Below, in pieces: positions 16,290-24,760 of a stretch of DNA of 64,000 nt. The stretch spans positions 2,418,001-2,482,000 of the forward strand of contig NZ_CP042425.1 in NCBI RefSeq assembly GCF_008254045.1, given 5' to 3'. Under the pieces are notes generated by a model. The model did not search any database. It had not been told where the DNA came from and worked only from the letters and a program-made list of their open reading frames with translations. A program made the position numbers and the translations under genes. Numbering within the stretch: position 1 is the stretch's first letter; each line of letters starts with the position of its first letter. The stretch is from Limnoglobus roseus. GTDB taxonomy: Bacteria; Planctomycetota; Planctomycetia; Gemmatales; Gemmataceae.

Positions 16290-17603
16290 ATGGATGAAAA
16301 CCGCCCCGATGGAGAGCAGCGAGACCATGGCTCAGTCGGGCCCGCGCTACGCTATCGGTGCTACAACTGCGAACCGGAGCACGAGTTTTCGTCGGTAATA
16401 CCCGTTTGCCCGCAATGTGGCGCGGACAATCGCAAGCCAGGGCAACGTGTGATTGCTCCGCTGGTCACGACCCATTTCGATCCACCCCACCCGGTGATTC
16501 ATGGGAAGGGCCAAAACGTTATGGCCTGCACCGGCACGTTTTGGCCACCGAGGACATTCGTTTCCGGTGACACGACCTGCGTGAGTTGCCTGGCTTGTCG
16601 GGAAACCGAAGCATTCAAAGCCGTCGAACGCACGCGACGCCAGAATCGACTCGTTGGCACAACTCTGAATCGAGACCGCGTCGATGAGCAGGTGTCCCAA
16701 CTCTACGTCGAGAGGCCCCCTGGTTTAGACACACAACTGGCCGATGCGTTTGTCGCCGTCGCCACCGCCATGCGGGAGTGCGCCCGGCTTGTGGCGTCCG
16801 TCTATTACTTGTGGGAGAGAGAGGGCGAGTACCGCCGCTTGGCAGCATGTGTGGCCGACGCGGCGACGGCCGCACGAACCGCGTACCTCGCTGTGGACCT
16901 CCGTCTGCGCCGGGCGGGCGGGCCGAACGCGATGCTCGACGTCCTCAACGACGTCCTCACCGTACACAGCCGCGCCCCACTGAACCCGCCCGCAACGCCC
17001 GACGGTCTGAACGCCGTCCTCACGAACCTGTACATGAAGCGGGCGGATACGTTCGCCCGAGTCGACGGGCGGGGGTGCATCGACCGGATGCTCGATCAAC
17101 TGGCCCGCGTTCCCCCACCGACAAACAACACCCCTGCCGCCGCCGAGCCATACCCGGCAGCGTCCGCCCCTCTACCTCAGGCCAAACCGGGCGACGGGGA
17201 GAAGGCGCAGCCACCGACCCCGTTCCATCCGCTGACCTCTTGGGGCGAGATTTTCGCCGCCTTGAACGCCCCGCACGGCCGGCCGGTCTTGAAGAATGAC
17301 GAGCCGACCCGCGACAAAATTCGCAAGCTCAACACGAAACACGACGGGCCGATCGTCTTCCCGCGGAGGAAGGGAAAGCAACCGTCGGTAGGGGAGGCCG
17401 CCCTCATGGCGTGGTGGGACGCGATACGCGAACACTTCGACGCCCGCAACGCCGAGAAGCAGGCGAAGGCAATGGACGCCCGCCTGACCGTAGCTGACAC
17501 GCACAACTTCGGCGCATCCGAGACGGTCGTGCCCGGCGTCAGCGGGTCGGTGAAACGCACCCGGAAGAAAAAGGACGATAAGGGAAAAGAAGGCAAAAGG
17601 TAG
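16290..17603 (+). CDS. Zinc-ribbon protein of unknown function, 437 aa
   Basis: ATG 16290 gives 437 codons; GTG 16233 in the same frame would add 19 residues, and neither start has a clear ribosome binding site. An N-terminal zinc ribbon is visible (YRCYNCEP, then VCPQCGADN, residues about 22-48), and a second cysteine cluster CVSCLAC lies near residue 98. The middle is helical (FVAVATAMRECARLVASVYY, AAYLAV-type repeats), followed by a proline-rich linker (about 265-315) and a C-terminal domain (LTSWGEIFAALNAPHGRP, ALMAWWDAIREHFDARNAEK), ending in a lysine-rich tail. The C-terminal segment has the feel of an HTH or DNA-binding unit seen in island proteins. No known family recognised. Confidence 0.65.
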   Translation: MDENRPDGEQRDHGSVGPALRYRCYNCEPEHEFSSVIPVCPQCGADNRKPGQRVIAPLVTTHFDPPHPVIHGKGQNVMACTGTFWPPRTFVSGDTTCVSCLACRETEAFKAVERTRRQNRLVGTTLNRDRVDEQVSQLYVERPPGLDTQLADAFVAVATAMRECARLVASVYYLWEREGEYRRLAACVADAATAARTAYLAVDLRLRRAGGPNAMLDVLNDVLTVHSRAPLNPPATPDGLNAVLTNLYMKRADTFARVDGRGCIDRMLDQLARVPPPTNNTPAAAEPYPAASAPLPQAKPGDGEKAQPPTPFHPLTSWGEIFAALNAPHGRPVLKNDEPTRDKIRKLNTKHDGPIVFPRRKGKQPSVGEAALMAWWDAIREHFDARNAEKQAKAMDARLTVADTHNFGASETVVPGVSGSVKRTRKKKDDKGKEGKR

Positions 17604-17689
17604 GAAAGTACGGAATAGAAAGGACGGCCGCGCTGCTCGCCATGAATTTCGGGGGATCTACACTCCCGGAACTTTAAGGACGAGAAGCC

Positions 17690-17905
17690 ATGCCGAACGA
17701 TCTGCTCTACCCCGACGACGTCGATGCCCGACTGAACTGGCCGCCCGGCCGCACGTCTCGGTTGGCCCGCACCGGCAAACTGCCGCACTACATCCTGCCC
17801 GACGGCTCGATCCGCCTCTGCTGGGAGGAGATCCTGCCCCTTGTCCACCACGTCGCCGTCGCCCCCGACGCGGCTCAGGCAAAGGAGGGCCGTCCCAATG
17901 GCTGA
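17690..17905 (+). CDS. Small helix-turn-helix DNA-binding protein, 71 aa
   Basis: ATG 17690 is preceded by AAGGACGAG. The protein (MPNDLLYPDDVDARLNWPPG, then SRLARTGKLPHYILPDGSIR) has the layout of MerR-like or excisionase-type winged HTH proteins: helix, turn, recognition helix, and a hairpin giving RLCWEEI. Its stop lies 8 bases inside the next gene, so it is probably coupled with the Rep-like protein and may control its expression or copy number. Confidence 0.65.
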   Translation: MPNDLLYPDDVDARLNWPPGRTSRLARTGKLPHYILPDGSIRLCWEEILPLVHHVAVAPDAAQAKEGRPNG

Positions 17906-18662
17906 CTCACGCCCCTCACGCCGTCCCGCCTCTGCCCCGCCCGCCGATACCACCCCCTCAGCGAGCGGTGAAGCGCAAGGCCCCGCTCGTGATCTTCCGG
18001 CCAGGGGCCGGCGACTGTTCGGACAACACAAACCCCGGTGGATGTGCCGCTATCGCTACGGCATTCGAGATGCGCATGGAAACCTTCGCAACAACCACTC
18101 TTCCGTGTCCTGCTCGGTCGCCTGCTACGCACGGTACGCCTCCCGATTGACGAGGGCGTTGAATCGGCACCTCCGGTTGAGAGTCGTACCTCAGCTAAGA
18201 GGTGTGGTCGTGCTCTGCGTTCGCGGGTCGTTGAAGTTCCGGCCCTGCGACCAGGTCGAGGAGGTCCGGCGGGCCTTCGTTCACCGGCTGAACCGCCGCC
18301 ACCGGGCGGGCGACGACTGTTCCGTGTTCGCCGTCATGCACCCGACGCGGCCGGAGCGGGTCCACTACGACTACATCGCCATCACGACGAACCCGTCGGT
18401 TCGCGCCGCCCGCCGCCTCCTGCGCGCCTGTTGGTGCGGTCGGACCAACAGGCCATTCTCGATGGTGCCATTCGTCGCGGTCGATGGCGACGCGTTCCAC
18501 GCGGTGAGGAACTACCTCGAATACTTGACGAAGTTGCGGCCGCGACACCGGCAACCGGGCTGGTACCTGCCGCTGTTGGGCCGTGGGCAGCGGTTGACCA
18601 TGAAGTCGGGTCCGTGGTTTGTCGCGTTGCGAATCGGGGCGGACGGGTCGTTCCAGACGTAG
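17898..18662 (+). CDS. Rep-like protein (possible atypical HUH replication initiator), 254 aa
   Basis: ATG 17898 follows AAAGGAGG (17881-17888). Features resembling plasmid and phage Rep endonucleases: a cysteine-containing N-terminal part (SVSCSVACYARYASRLTRAL, residues 69-88), a strand pair ending VHYDYIAITT (155-164) where an HUH motif would be expected but only His-Tyr-Asp is present, and NYLEYLTK (205-212), which resembles the catalytic Tyr/Lys helix of Rep proteins. The missing second His means the assignment is tentative. It overlaps the small HTH gene upstream, and excisionase and integrase genes follow, so it probably belongs to an integrative element. Two decayed copies of its 3' end lie at 5.8 and 14.3 kb. 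Confidence 0.5.
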   Translation: MADSRPSRRPASAPPADTTPSASGEAQGPARDLPARGRRLFGQHKPRWMCRYRYGIRDAHGNLRNNHSSVSCSVACYARYASRLTRALNRHLRLRVVPQLRGVVVLCVRGSLKFRPCDQVEEVRRAFVHRLNRRHRAGDDCSVFAVMHPTRPERVHYDYIAITTNPSVRAARRLLRACWCGRTNRPFSMVPFVAVDGDAFHAVRNYLEYLTKLRPRHRQPGWYLPLLGRGQRLTMKSGPWFVALRIGADGSFQT

Positions 18663-18785
18663 CGTCTGGTTGCACACCTCCAGAAAGTCTTAAAAGCGTT
18701 TCCCTCCCCCGGACGAGCACCGGGGAACACGATCACGCGCGAAGCCCGACCATGGCGAGCCTCGCCGGTTTTGGTTGGGTGGGCA
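18560..18785 (+). repeat. Intact Rep 3' end and conserved noncoding tail, copy 3
   Basis: Reference copy of a three-copy sequence (others 5805-6030 and 14320-14480). It covers the last codons of the Rep-like gene and about 120 bases of noncoding DNA. The stop codon sits in the perfect palindrome CCAGACGTAGCGTCTGG (18653-18669), followed by AGTCTTAAAAGC and TTTCCCTCCCC. Conservation outside the coding sequence suggests a functional site such as an origin, terminator or recombination site; which one is not known. Confidence 0.65.
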
Positions 18786-18844
18786 ACACATTGAGTTGGC
18801 GAAGTTCGACGGAATTAACCACCGACAACGAAGGAGAGCCGAGC

Positions 18845-19072
18845 TTGACACCATCACTCACCGTCAAAGAGGCGGCCACCTGTTTGCGACTGTCCCCGGC
18901 CGCCGTCTACGGCCTTTGCGCCGCGAAGTTGCTGCGACACCAACGGGTCGGCGTCGGACGGGGGAAGATTCTGATCCCGCCCGACGCGATCGACGAGTAC
19001 CTCGCACGGGGTACCGTGCGGTCGGCCGAAAGTCACCCCGGCGGCTTCTTGTTCAGTGCCGCCCGTAAGTGA
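18845..19072 (+). CDS. Excisionase-like helix-turn-helix protein, 75 aa
   Basis: TTG 18845 is preceded by AAGGAGAG (18831-18838) at good spacing. The translation (LTPSLTVKEAATCLRLSPAA, VYGLCAAKLLRHQRVGVGRG, KILIPPDAIDEYLARG) is a typical MerR/excisionase-type winged HTH as found in Xis proteins. Its 3' end overlaps the convergent integrase gene by 40 bases. Pairing with the integrase suggests control of integration direction. Confidence 0.75.
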   Translation: MTPSLTVKEAATCLRLSPAAVYGLCAAKLLRHQRVGVGRGKILIPPDAIDEYLARGTVRSAESHPGGFLFSAARK

Positions 19073-20232
19073 TCGGGCGACTGTGAAAGGTGCTGGTAGG
19101 TCTTCGCAATCGTGGACGGATCGCGGTGCCCCATCAGGATCGCGCAGGTCATCGCATCAACGCCGCTCTTGAGCATGCGGTCGAGCCACGAGTGCCTGAG
19201 GTGGTACAGGCAGTACTTCGGGGCGAGAGTTTGGGCCAACTCCCGCCGGCACTTGAGCCGAGCTTCCTCCCGAAGTTCGGCGACCGACTTGGCTTCTTCC
19301 CGACCGTTCACGACCCGGCTCGGCCGCAACGAAAGGAGTTTCATTTGAATCGCCTCCTCCCTGACCTCGATCGCTCGCTCCCGCATCGCGGCGAACCCCA
19401 TGCGGTGCTGGACGGCGACGAACTGGCAGTTGACGGACATCGGCGTCCACGCCTTGCCAGCCTCATTCAACAGCAGTCGTCCGGCCGGCCGCTCGGCGAC
19501 GAGGCGGTCCACGAGCGGCACGACGGCCTCGGTCAGGTAGATGATGCGGGGCCACCGGTCGCCCTTGGCCTCCTCGGGAGGCAGGACGAACCGCCGGTTG
19601 GCCGAATCGAAGTGACGGGCTTCGAGCTTCAAGAGCTCCTGTGGCCGCGCCCCGATCTCCCACGCCAGCGTGACGAGGTCGAGGAACCGCTCCGAGCGGA
19701 TGGCCTCTCGGACTCGTTGGTATTCGGCGGGCGAAATAACGACCGACCGCTTCCCGGCCTTCGGTTTGGCGTAATCGCAGACGGACGAATGCGGCGTCCG
19801 GCCACTTCGCTCGGCCCACCGCATAAGCCGTTGGACGGCCTGCCAAACGCCGCGGGCGGTCCCGCGGGCCCAATCGGGGTGGACGGCGACCCACTGTTCG
19901 ACATGGAGCGGCTTGAGGTGGGAAGCGGGGAACGTCTCGCCGAGGTGGCGGACGAAGGGCGTGAGCTTTTCTTCGTACCAACCGCGTGTGCGAGGGGATC
20001 GGTCTTTGAACGCGACCCGCAGGAACTCCGAGGTGAGTTGTCCGAGAGTAAATGGCAGGGGCTCGCTGGGGACGATGAACCGCTCAGCCTTCTTGTGAGC
20101 CTTGAGCAACTCGGCACACCGGGCGAGTGCCTCGGCGTAGTCGTCTGAAAGGCGGTGCTGTTTCGTCCCGATCTGGACGTACCAGGCCTTGTGGGACTTC
20201 TTGAAATACGGAGCGGGCTGACGGCGGGACAT
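19033..20232 (-). CDS. Tyrosine recombinase (integrase) of the tRNA-Arg island, 399 aa
   Basis: ATG 20232 has GAGGAGG upstream on the minus strand, so longer upstream frames are rejected. The N-terminal arm/core-binding part (YFKKSHKAWYVQIGTKQHRL) is followed by a catalytic domain with Arg196 (IGARPQELLKLE), box II YHLRHSW with Arg346 (the usual first His is replaced by Tyr343), His369 in MGHRDPSTI and catalytic Tyr379 (AKTYQHL). Residues 280-330 hold an extra charged helical insertion. It catalyses site-specific integration and excision. Its gene lies just downstream of the tRNA-Arg 3' end on the same strand, a classical integrase/tRNA attachment arrangement. Confidence 0.92.
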   Translation of the reverse strand: MSRRQPAPYFKKSHKAWYVQIGTKQHRLSDDYAEALARCAELLKAHKKAERFIVPSEPLPFTLGQLTSEFLRVAFKDRSPRTRGWYEEKLTPFVRHLGETFPASHLKPLHVEQWVAVHPDWARGTARGVWQAVQRLMRWAERSGRTPHSSVCDYAKPKAGKRSVVISPAEYQRVREAIRSERFLDLVTLAWEIGARPQELLKLEARHFDSANRRFVLPPEEAKGDRWPRIIYLTEAVVPLVDRLVAERPAGRLLLNEAGKAWTPMSVNCQFVAVQHRMGFAAMRERAIEVREEAIQMKLLSLRPSRVVNGREEAKSVAELREEARLKCRRELAQTLAPKYCLYHLRHSWLDRMLKSGVDAMTCAILMGHRDPSTIAKTYQHLSQSPDHLRAALNKKPPG

Positions 20233-20296
20233 GGAAAAAACCTCCTCAGGAAACCCGTGTAAAGCACGGCCGGGCCTGAAAAGGTTCGCGTCGCTG

Positions 20297-20329
20297 ACCC
20301 TCCTCGGTGCTGGTAACACCGGGGAGGGT
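20297..20329. terminator. Hairpin in the leader of the integrase gene
   Basis: ACCCTCCTCGGTG pairs with CACCGGGGAGGGT (one G-T pair) around a 7-base loop; read on the plus strand it is followed by TTATTTCTC. It lies between the tRNA-Arg 3' end and the integrase start. It may be a terminator or a leader structure for the integrase mRNA; the T-rich flank fits plus-strand termination better. Confidence 0.5.
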
Positions 20330-20389
20330 TATTTCTCGATCTCGGACAGGATATCTCGGACAGACTCCGGCGAATCGCCGTAAGTCCAG

Positions 20390-20463
<74 letters not shown>

Positions 20464-20525
20464 GCCAACGTACCAATCCTATGAGCGGCACGCCGGAGTG
20501 TCAACGCGCGATCGGAAACGAGATC

Positions 20526-21848
20526 TCAAATCTCGAGGCCGTCCGGGATCACCGCGCCCCGCGGCACGCAGACAATACCGTCGCGGATGTGGAAGCGGCC
20601 GGCCGGGTCGTCGTAGTCGGCGTCGGCGTCATGGTCGCGGATCCGAACACCTTGGCCGATGCGGCAGTCCTTGTCCAACATTGCCCGCTCGATCCGACAG
20701 CCTTCGCCGATGTTCAAGTGCGGGCGGCCCAGGCGACGGTTCTCCTCCAGTTCCACCTGCGTCTCGAAACCGTCACTGCCGATCATCACCACGTCCTTCA
20801 GGTGGCAGTTCGCCCCGACCACGCTGCGGACGCCGATCAGCGAGTGCTTCACGCTGCTGCCGGCCCCGATCACGCAGCCGTCGGCGATCGTCACGCTCTC
20901 CAGGGCCGCGCCGTTAATTCGGCTAGCCGGCAGGTTCCGCATCCGCGTGAAGATCGGGCCTTCCGGGCTGAAGAAGTCGAACGGCGGGTTCGGTTCGCCC
21001 AGCGCCAGACTCGTTTCGTGGTAACTCTTGATCGTACCCAGGTCCTCCCAGAAGCCGTCGAAGAGGTGCGCCTGGATGTGCCGGTCGGCGACGTGATTCG
21101 GGAAGACGTTCGAGCCGAAGTCGTGTGGCAGGAGCATCGCGTTGTGCAACTTGTCCGGCACCGGCGCGTTCAGCATCTCGATCAACTTGTCCGTGTTGAA
21201 CAGGTAGATGCCCATGTTCGCCAGGTAGTTGCGGCCCTTCGACGGGATGCCCATCTTCTCGATCCACGTCGACGGGGTGTAGTACGGCTTGCGGGCCTCG
21301 GCCGTCTTCGGCTTCTCCGTGAAGCTCAGCACACGGCCGCTGTCGTCCATCCGCATCAGCCCGAAACCGGCCGTCTGCTCTTCCGGCACCGGAATGGCCG
21401 CGATCGTCACCTCGGCCTTGCTCTTGCGGTGCGTCTCGATGAGCTGCTGGTAGTCCATCCGGTAGAGTTGGTCGCCCGACAGGATGAGCACCTCGTCGGG
21501 CTCTTCGCGGTTGATGTACGCGATGTTCTGGCGGACGGCGTCGGCCGTACCCTGGTACCAGCCGATCTGCTCGTCGTAGGCTTGCTGGGCGGCGAGGATT
21601 TCGACGAACCCCTTGCTGAACATGTCGAACTTGTACGTGTTCGCGATGTGCCGGTGCAGGCTGACCGACAAGAACTGCGTGAGCACGTAGATGTTGTTGA
21701 GGCGACTGTTGATGCAGTTGGAAATCGGGATGTCGATGAGGCGGTACTTGCCGCCGACGGGCACGGCCGGCTTGGCCCGGGATTTCGTCAGGGGGAAGAG
21801 TCGCGATCCGCGACCGCCGCCGAGAATGAGGGAGAGGACTTCGGGCAT
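20526..21848 (-). CDS. glgC: Glucose-1-phosphate adenylyltransferase, 440 aa
   Basis: Makes ADP-glucose from glucose-1-phosphate and ATP for glycogen synthesis in the cytoplasm. The start at 21848 (MPEVLSLILGGGRGSRLFPL) matches the family; upstream frame is non-protein-like. Seen: nucleotidyltransferase signature GGGRGSRLFPLTKSRAKPAV, YRLIDIPISNCINS, GTADAVRQN, LSGDQLYRMDY, ANMGIYLF, FWEDLGTI, and a C-terminal left-handed beta-helix of hexapeptide repeats (VTIADGCVIGAGSSVKHSLI). Length is close to the bacterial norm of 420-440. It stands alone between the island tRNA and a divergent oleC, and is the first core gene after the island. Confidence 0.95.
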   Translation of the reverse strand: MPEVLSLILGGGRGSRLFPLTKSRAKPAVPVGGKYRLIDIPISNCINSRLNNIYVLTQFLSVSLHRHIANTYKFDMFSKGFVEILAAQQAYDEQIGWYQGTADAVRQNIAYINREEPDEVLILSGDQLYRMDYQQLIETHRKSKAEVTIAAIPVPEEQTAGFGLMRMDDSGRVLSFTEKPKTAEARKPYYTPSTWIEKMGIPSKGRNYLANMGIYLFNTDKLIEMLNAPVPDKLHNAMLLPHDFGSNVFPNHVADRHIQAHLFDGFWEDLGTIKSYHETSLALGEPNPPFDFFSPEGPIFTRMRNLPASRINGAALESVTIADGCVIGAGSSVKHSLIGVRSVVGANCHLKDVVMIGSDGFETQVELEENRRLGRPHLNIGEGCRIERAMLDKDCRIGQGVRIRDHDADADYDDPAGRFHIRDGIVCVPRGAVIPDGLEI

Positions 21849-22033
21849 GGCGGGCCTCACTGGAATGAAGGGGAAGGGATCAAGTGTGCATATGCTAACG
21901 CGCTGACCGCACCAGAGTAAGGGACTGGTATTTTCGGATTTTTTTGAAACGCCGGACCGACGGAGCAGTAGCCGGACAACCGGCATTTCCGGCCGCCGTG
22001 CCCTGGTGCCCCAGACCCTGTACGATTGAAGAC

Positions 22034-23767
22034 ATGACGACCCCGGACGTGAACGTATCGAGTCACCTGGCGATTCTGGCGGCGGTCGAACCGGCCCGCG
22101 TCGCCTTGCACTCGGCCCGAGCGGGAACGCATCGGACGTTTTCCCAACTTCACAGCGAATCCGATGCCACGGCCCACGGGTTAACCGCCCTCGGCATTGG
22201 CCCCGGAACGCGAGTCGCGCTGATGGTTCCGCCGTCGCTGGAATTCTTCTCGCTGACGTTCGCTTTGCTCAAGGCCGCGGCGGTGCCGGTGCTGATCGAC
22301 CCCGGTATGGGCATCCGCCGACTCGGCGACTGCTTGAACGAGGCCGAACCCGAGGTGTTCATCGGCATTCCGAAGGCTCATGTGGCGCGGCGGTTGCTCG
22401 GCTGGGGCCGTCGGACGATCCGGACCACCGTCAACGTCGGCCGTGGCCGGTTCTTCTGCACGCGGTCGAGTCGGGAACTTCCTCTCACGTTCACGGGAAA
22501 GGGTGAGTACGCTCGCCCCCCGGTGACGGCAAACGACCCGGCGGCGATCCTGTTCACCAGCGGTAGCACCGGCCTGGCAAAGGGGGCGGTTTATACGCAT
22601 GGCATCTTCACGGCTCAGGTCGAGATGCTCAAAGCCGAGTACGGCATCGCCCCGGGCGAGATCGATCTGTGTACATTCCCGTTATTCGCGCTGTTCGGCC
22701 CGGCCCTCGGCATGACGTGTGTAATCCCGGATATGAACCCCTCCCGCCCCGCCACGATTGACCCCCCGAAGACGCTCTCCGCGGTTCGGCGGTTCGCCGT
22801 GACGAATCTCTTCGGCAGCCCGGCGGTGATCCGGAGGTTGGGCGATTCGTTCAAAGAGGGCGCGGATACACTGACGAGCGTGAAGCGCGTCCTCTCGGCC
22901 GGTGCGCCGGCGTCGCCACACGCCTTGGAGCGATTCTCGCGGTTGCTGCCCGACGGCGTGCAAATCTTCACGCCCTACGGGGCCACGGAAGCCCTGCCGG
23001 TGGCAAACATCGGCAGTGATGAAATCCTCGCCGAGACACGACGACTGACCGAACGCGGTCACGGCGTGTGCGTCGGCCGGCCGTTCGCAGGAATGACCGT
23101 GCGAATCATTCGCATCTCCGACGAACCGATCGCTGAGTGGGACGAATCGCTGTGCGTGCCGGATGGTGAAGTCGGCGAGATCGTCGTTCGCGGGCCGGTG
23201 GTGACGAAACAGTACTGGCACCGCGACGCTGCGACGAAGCTGGCGAAGATCACCGACCCGGCGACGGGCGAAGTGCTACACCGCATGGGCGACGTGGGGT
23301 ACTTCGACGACCGCGGCCGGCTGTGGTTCTGCGGCCGCAAGTCGCAGCGAGTGGTCACGCCGCACGGCACGCTGTTCACCGACATGGTCGAGCCGATCTT
23401 CAACACAGAGGAGGGAGTGTCGCGCACGGCACTCGTCGGTGTGGTGCGGGATGGCGTCACGCATCCGGTGCTGTGTGTTGAACCGACGTTCCGAACACGC
23501 GCCGGGCTTCTCGAAGTATCGAAGAACCTCAAACAAAATGAGGAGCGAGGGACGAGGTTCGATCCACGCTTCGAAAGCAATCCGCGTGGATATCTCACCT
23601 TCCACTTGTACGCCGAGGTGAAACGAATCACGCCGACCATCAACGCCATCTTGATTCACCCGAAGTTCCCGGTAGACGTGCGGCACAACTCGAAGATCTT
23701 CCGCGAGAAGCTCGCGGAGTGGGCGGACGGGCAACTTCCCCGGAAGTGGAACGGGGGCCGCGTATGA
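22034..23767 (+). CDS. oleC: OleC-like beta-lactone synthetase / AMP-dependent synthetase, 577 aa
   Basis: ANL-superfamily enzyme. Motifs: AILFTSGSTGLAKGAVYTHG (P-loop, residue about 180), TPYGATEALPV, and GDVGYFDDRGRLWFCGRKSQ near residue 420. The sequence resembles OleC, which converts 2-alkyl-3-hydroxyacids to beta-lactones in long-chain olefin biosynthesis; the KSQRV hinge and the adjacent OleD support this over an ordinary acyl-CoA ligase. ATG 22034 chosen because upstream residues look noncoding. The stop overlaps the oleD start (ATGA), so the two are coupled. oleA and oleB are not in the window. Confidence 0.85.
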   Translation: MTTPDVNVSSHLAILAAVEPARVALHSARAGTHRTFSQLHSESDATAHGLTALGIGPGTRVALMVPPSLEFFSLTFALLKAAAVPVLIDPGMGIRRLGDCLNEAEPEVFIGIPKAHVARRLLGWGRRTIRTTVNVGRGRFFCTRSSRELPLTFTGKGEYARPPVTANDPAAILFTSGSTGLAKGAVYTHGIFTAQVEMLKAEYGIAPGEIDLCTFPLFALFGPALGMTCVIPDMNPSRPATIDPPKTLSAVRRFAVTNLFGSPAVIRRLGDSFKEGADTLTSVKRVLSAGAPASPHALERFSRLLPDGVQIFTPYGATEALPVANIGSDEILAETRRLTERGHGVCVGRPFAGMTVRIIRISDEPIAEWDESLCVPDGEVGEIVVRGPVVTKQYWHRDAATKLAKITDPATGEVLHRMGDVGYFDDRGRLWFCGRKSQRVVTPHGTLFTDMVEPIFNTEEGVSRTALVGVVRDGVTHPVLCVEPTFRTRAGLLEVSKNLKQNEERGTRFDPRFESNPRGYLTFHLYAEVKRITPTINAILIHPKFPVDVRHNSKIFREKLAEWADGQLPRKWNGGRV

Positions 23768-24759
23768 AAGCCCTCGTCACCGGCGGCGGCGGGTTCCTCG
23801 GCGGGGCGATCGTTCGCGCCCTGCGGGCTCGCGGCGATACGCCGATCTCCTTCACCCGCTCGCGGTATGCGTGGCTCGACGAGATCGGCGTGCAACAGCG
23901 GCTCGGGGACCTGACGGACCTGGACGCCGTGGATCAGGCTGTCGCCGGGTGCGACGTGGTCATCCATGTGGCCGCGAAGGCCGGCGTGTGGGGCCGGTAC
24001 GCCGACTACGTGGCCACGAACATCACCGGCACCGAGAACGTCCTGGCCGCGTGCCGGACTCAGGGCGTGCGGAAACTCGTGTACACCAGCACGCCGAGCG
24101 TCGTCCACACCGGGGTGGACATCGCGGGCGAGAACGAGAGCCTGCCCTACGCGAAGCACTTCGACTCGTACTACCCGCAGACGAAGGCGAAGGCCGAGCA
24201 GGCGGTGCTGGCCGCGAACGGGTCGGACCTCGCGACGGTGGCCTTGCGGCCGCACCTCATCTGGGGGCCGGGCGACCCGCACCTCATCCCGCGACTGCTG
24301 GCCCGTGCCCGCCTCGGCAAGTTGAAGCGTATCGGCACCCGTGAAGTGAAGATCGACCTGACCTACGTGGACAACGCCGCGGACGCCCACGTCCTCGCGG
24401 CCGACAAGTTGGAGATCGGCTCGCCGATCGCGGGGAAGGCGTACTTCATCAGCAACGGCGACCCGGTCGTGATGTGGACGTTCCTGAACCGCATCCTCGC
24501 CGACGCCGGCGTGCCGCCGGTCACGAAGACCGTCCCTGGCTGGGTGGCTCGCCTGACAGGGCGAGCCCTGGAAGCGGTCTACGGCCTCTTCCGCGTGGCC
24601 GGCGAGCCGTCGCTGACGCTGTTCGTGGCGAAGCAACTGTCAACGTCGCACTGGTACGACATCTCGGCCGCGAAGAACGATCTGGGGTACGATCCGCAGG
24701 TCAGCATCGAAGAGGGTCTGAAGCGGCTGGCCGCGAGCTTCAAACCCCACCCGGGGTGA
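23764..24759 (+). CDS. oleD: OleD-like NAD(P)-dependent 2-alkyl-3-oxoalkanoate reductase, 331 aa
   Basis: Extended short-chain dehydrogenase/3-beta-HSD family. Rossmann motif TGGGGFLGGAIVRAL at residue 6, GCDVVIHVAAKAGVWGRY, and the catalytic YxxxK in SYYPQTKAKAEQ (about residue 139), with STPSVVHTG providing the Ser/Thr. In the olefin pathway OleD reduces the OleA product before OleC acts. It overlaps oleC by 4 bases. It converges with the glycosyltransferase gene with a single base between stop codons. Confidence 0.87.
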   Translation: MKALVTGGGGFLGGAIVRALRARGDTPISFTRSRYAWLDEIGVQQRLGDLTDLDAVDQAVAGCDVVIHVAAKAGVWGRYADYVATNITGTENVLAACRTQGVRKLVYTSTPSVVHTGVDIAGENESLPYAKHFDSYYPQTKAKAEQAVLAANGSDLATVALRPHLIWGPGDPHLIPRLLARARLGKLKRIGTREVKIDLTYVDNAADAHVLAADKLEIGSPIAGKAYFISNGDPVVMWTFLNRILADAGVPPVTKTVPGWVARLTGRALEAVYGLFRVAGEPSLTLFVAKQLSTSHWYDISAAKNDLGYDPQVSIEEGLKRLAASFKPHPG

Positions 24760-24760
24760 G

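Noticed and set aside
18038..19072. 344-codon plus-strand ORF over the Rep and excisionase genes
   Set aside because: Its first two-thirds is another frame of the Rep-like gene; only the end (from TTG 18845, with its own ribosome binding site) is real.
4467..20389. Left attachment site of the tRNA-Arg element
   Set aside because: I looked for a second copy of the tRNA 3' end (GAGGAGTCGAACCTCT on the plus strand) across the island and did not find one; the boundary is not called.
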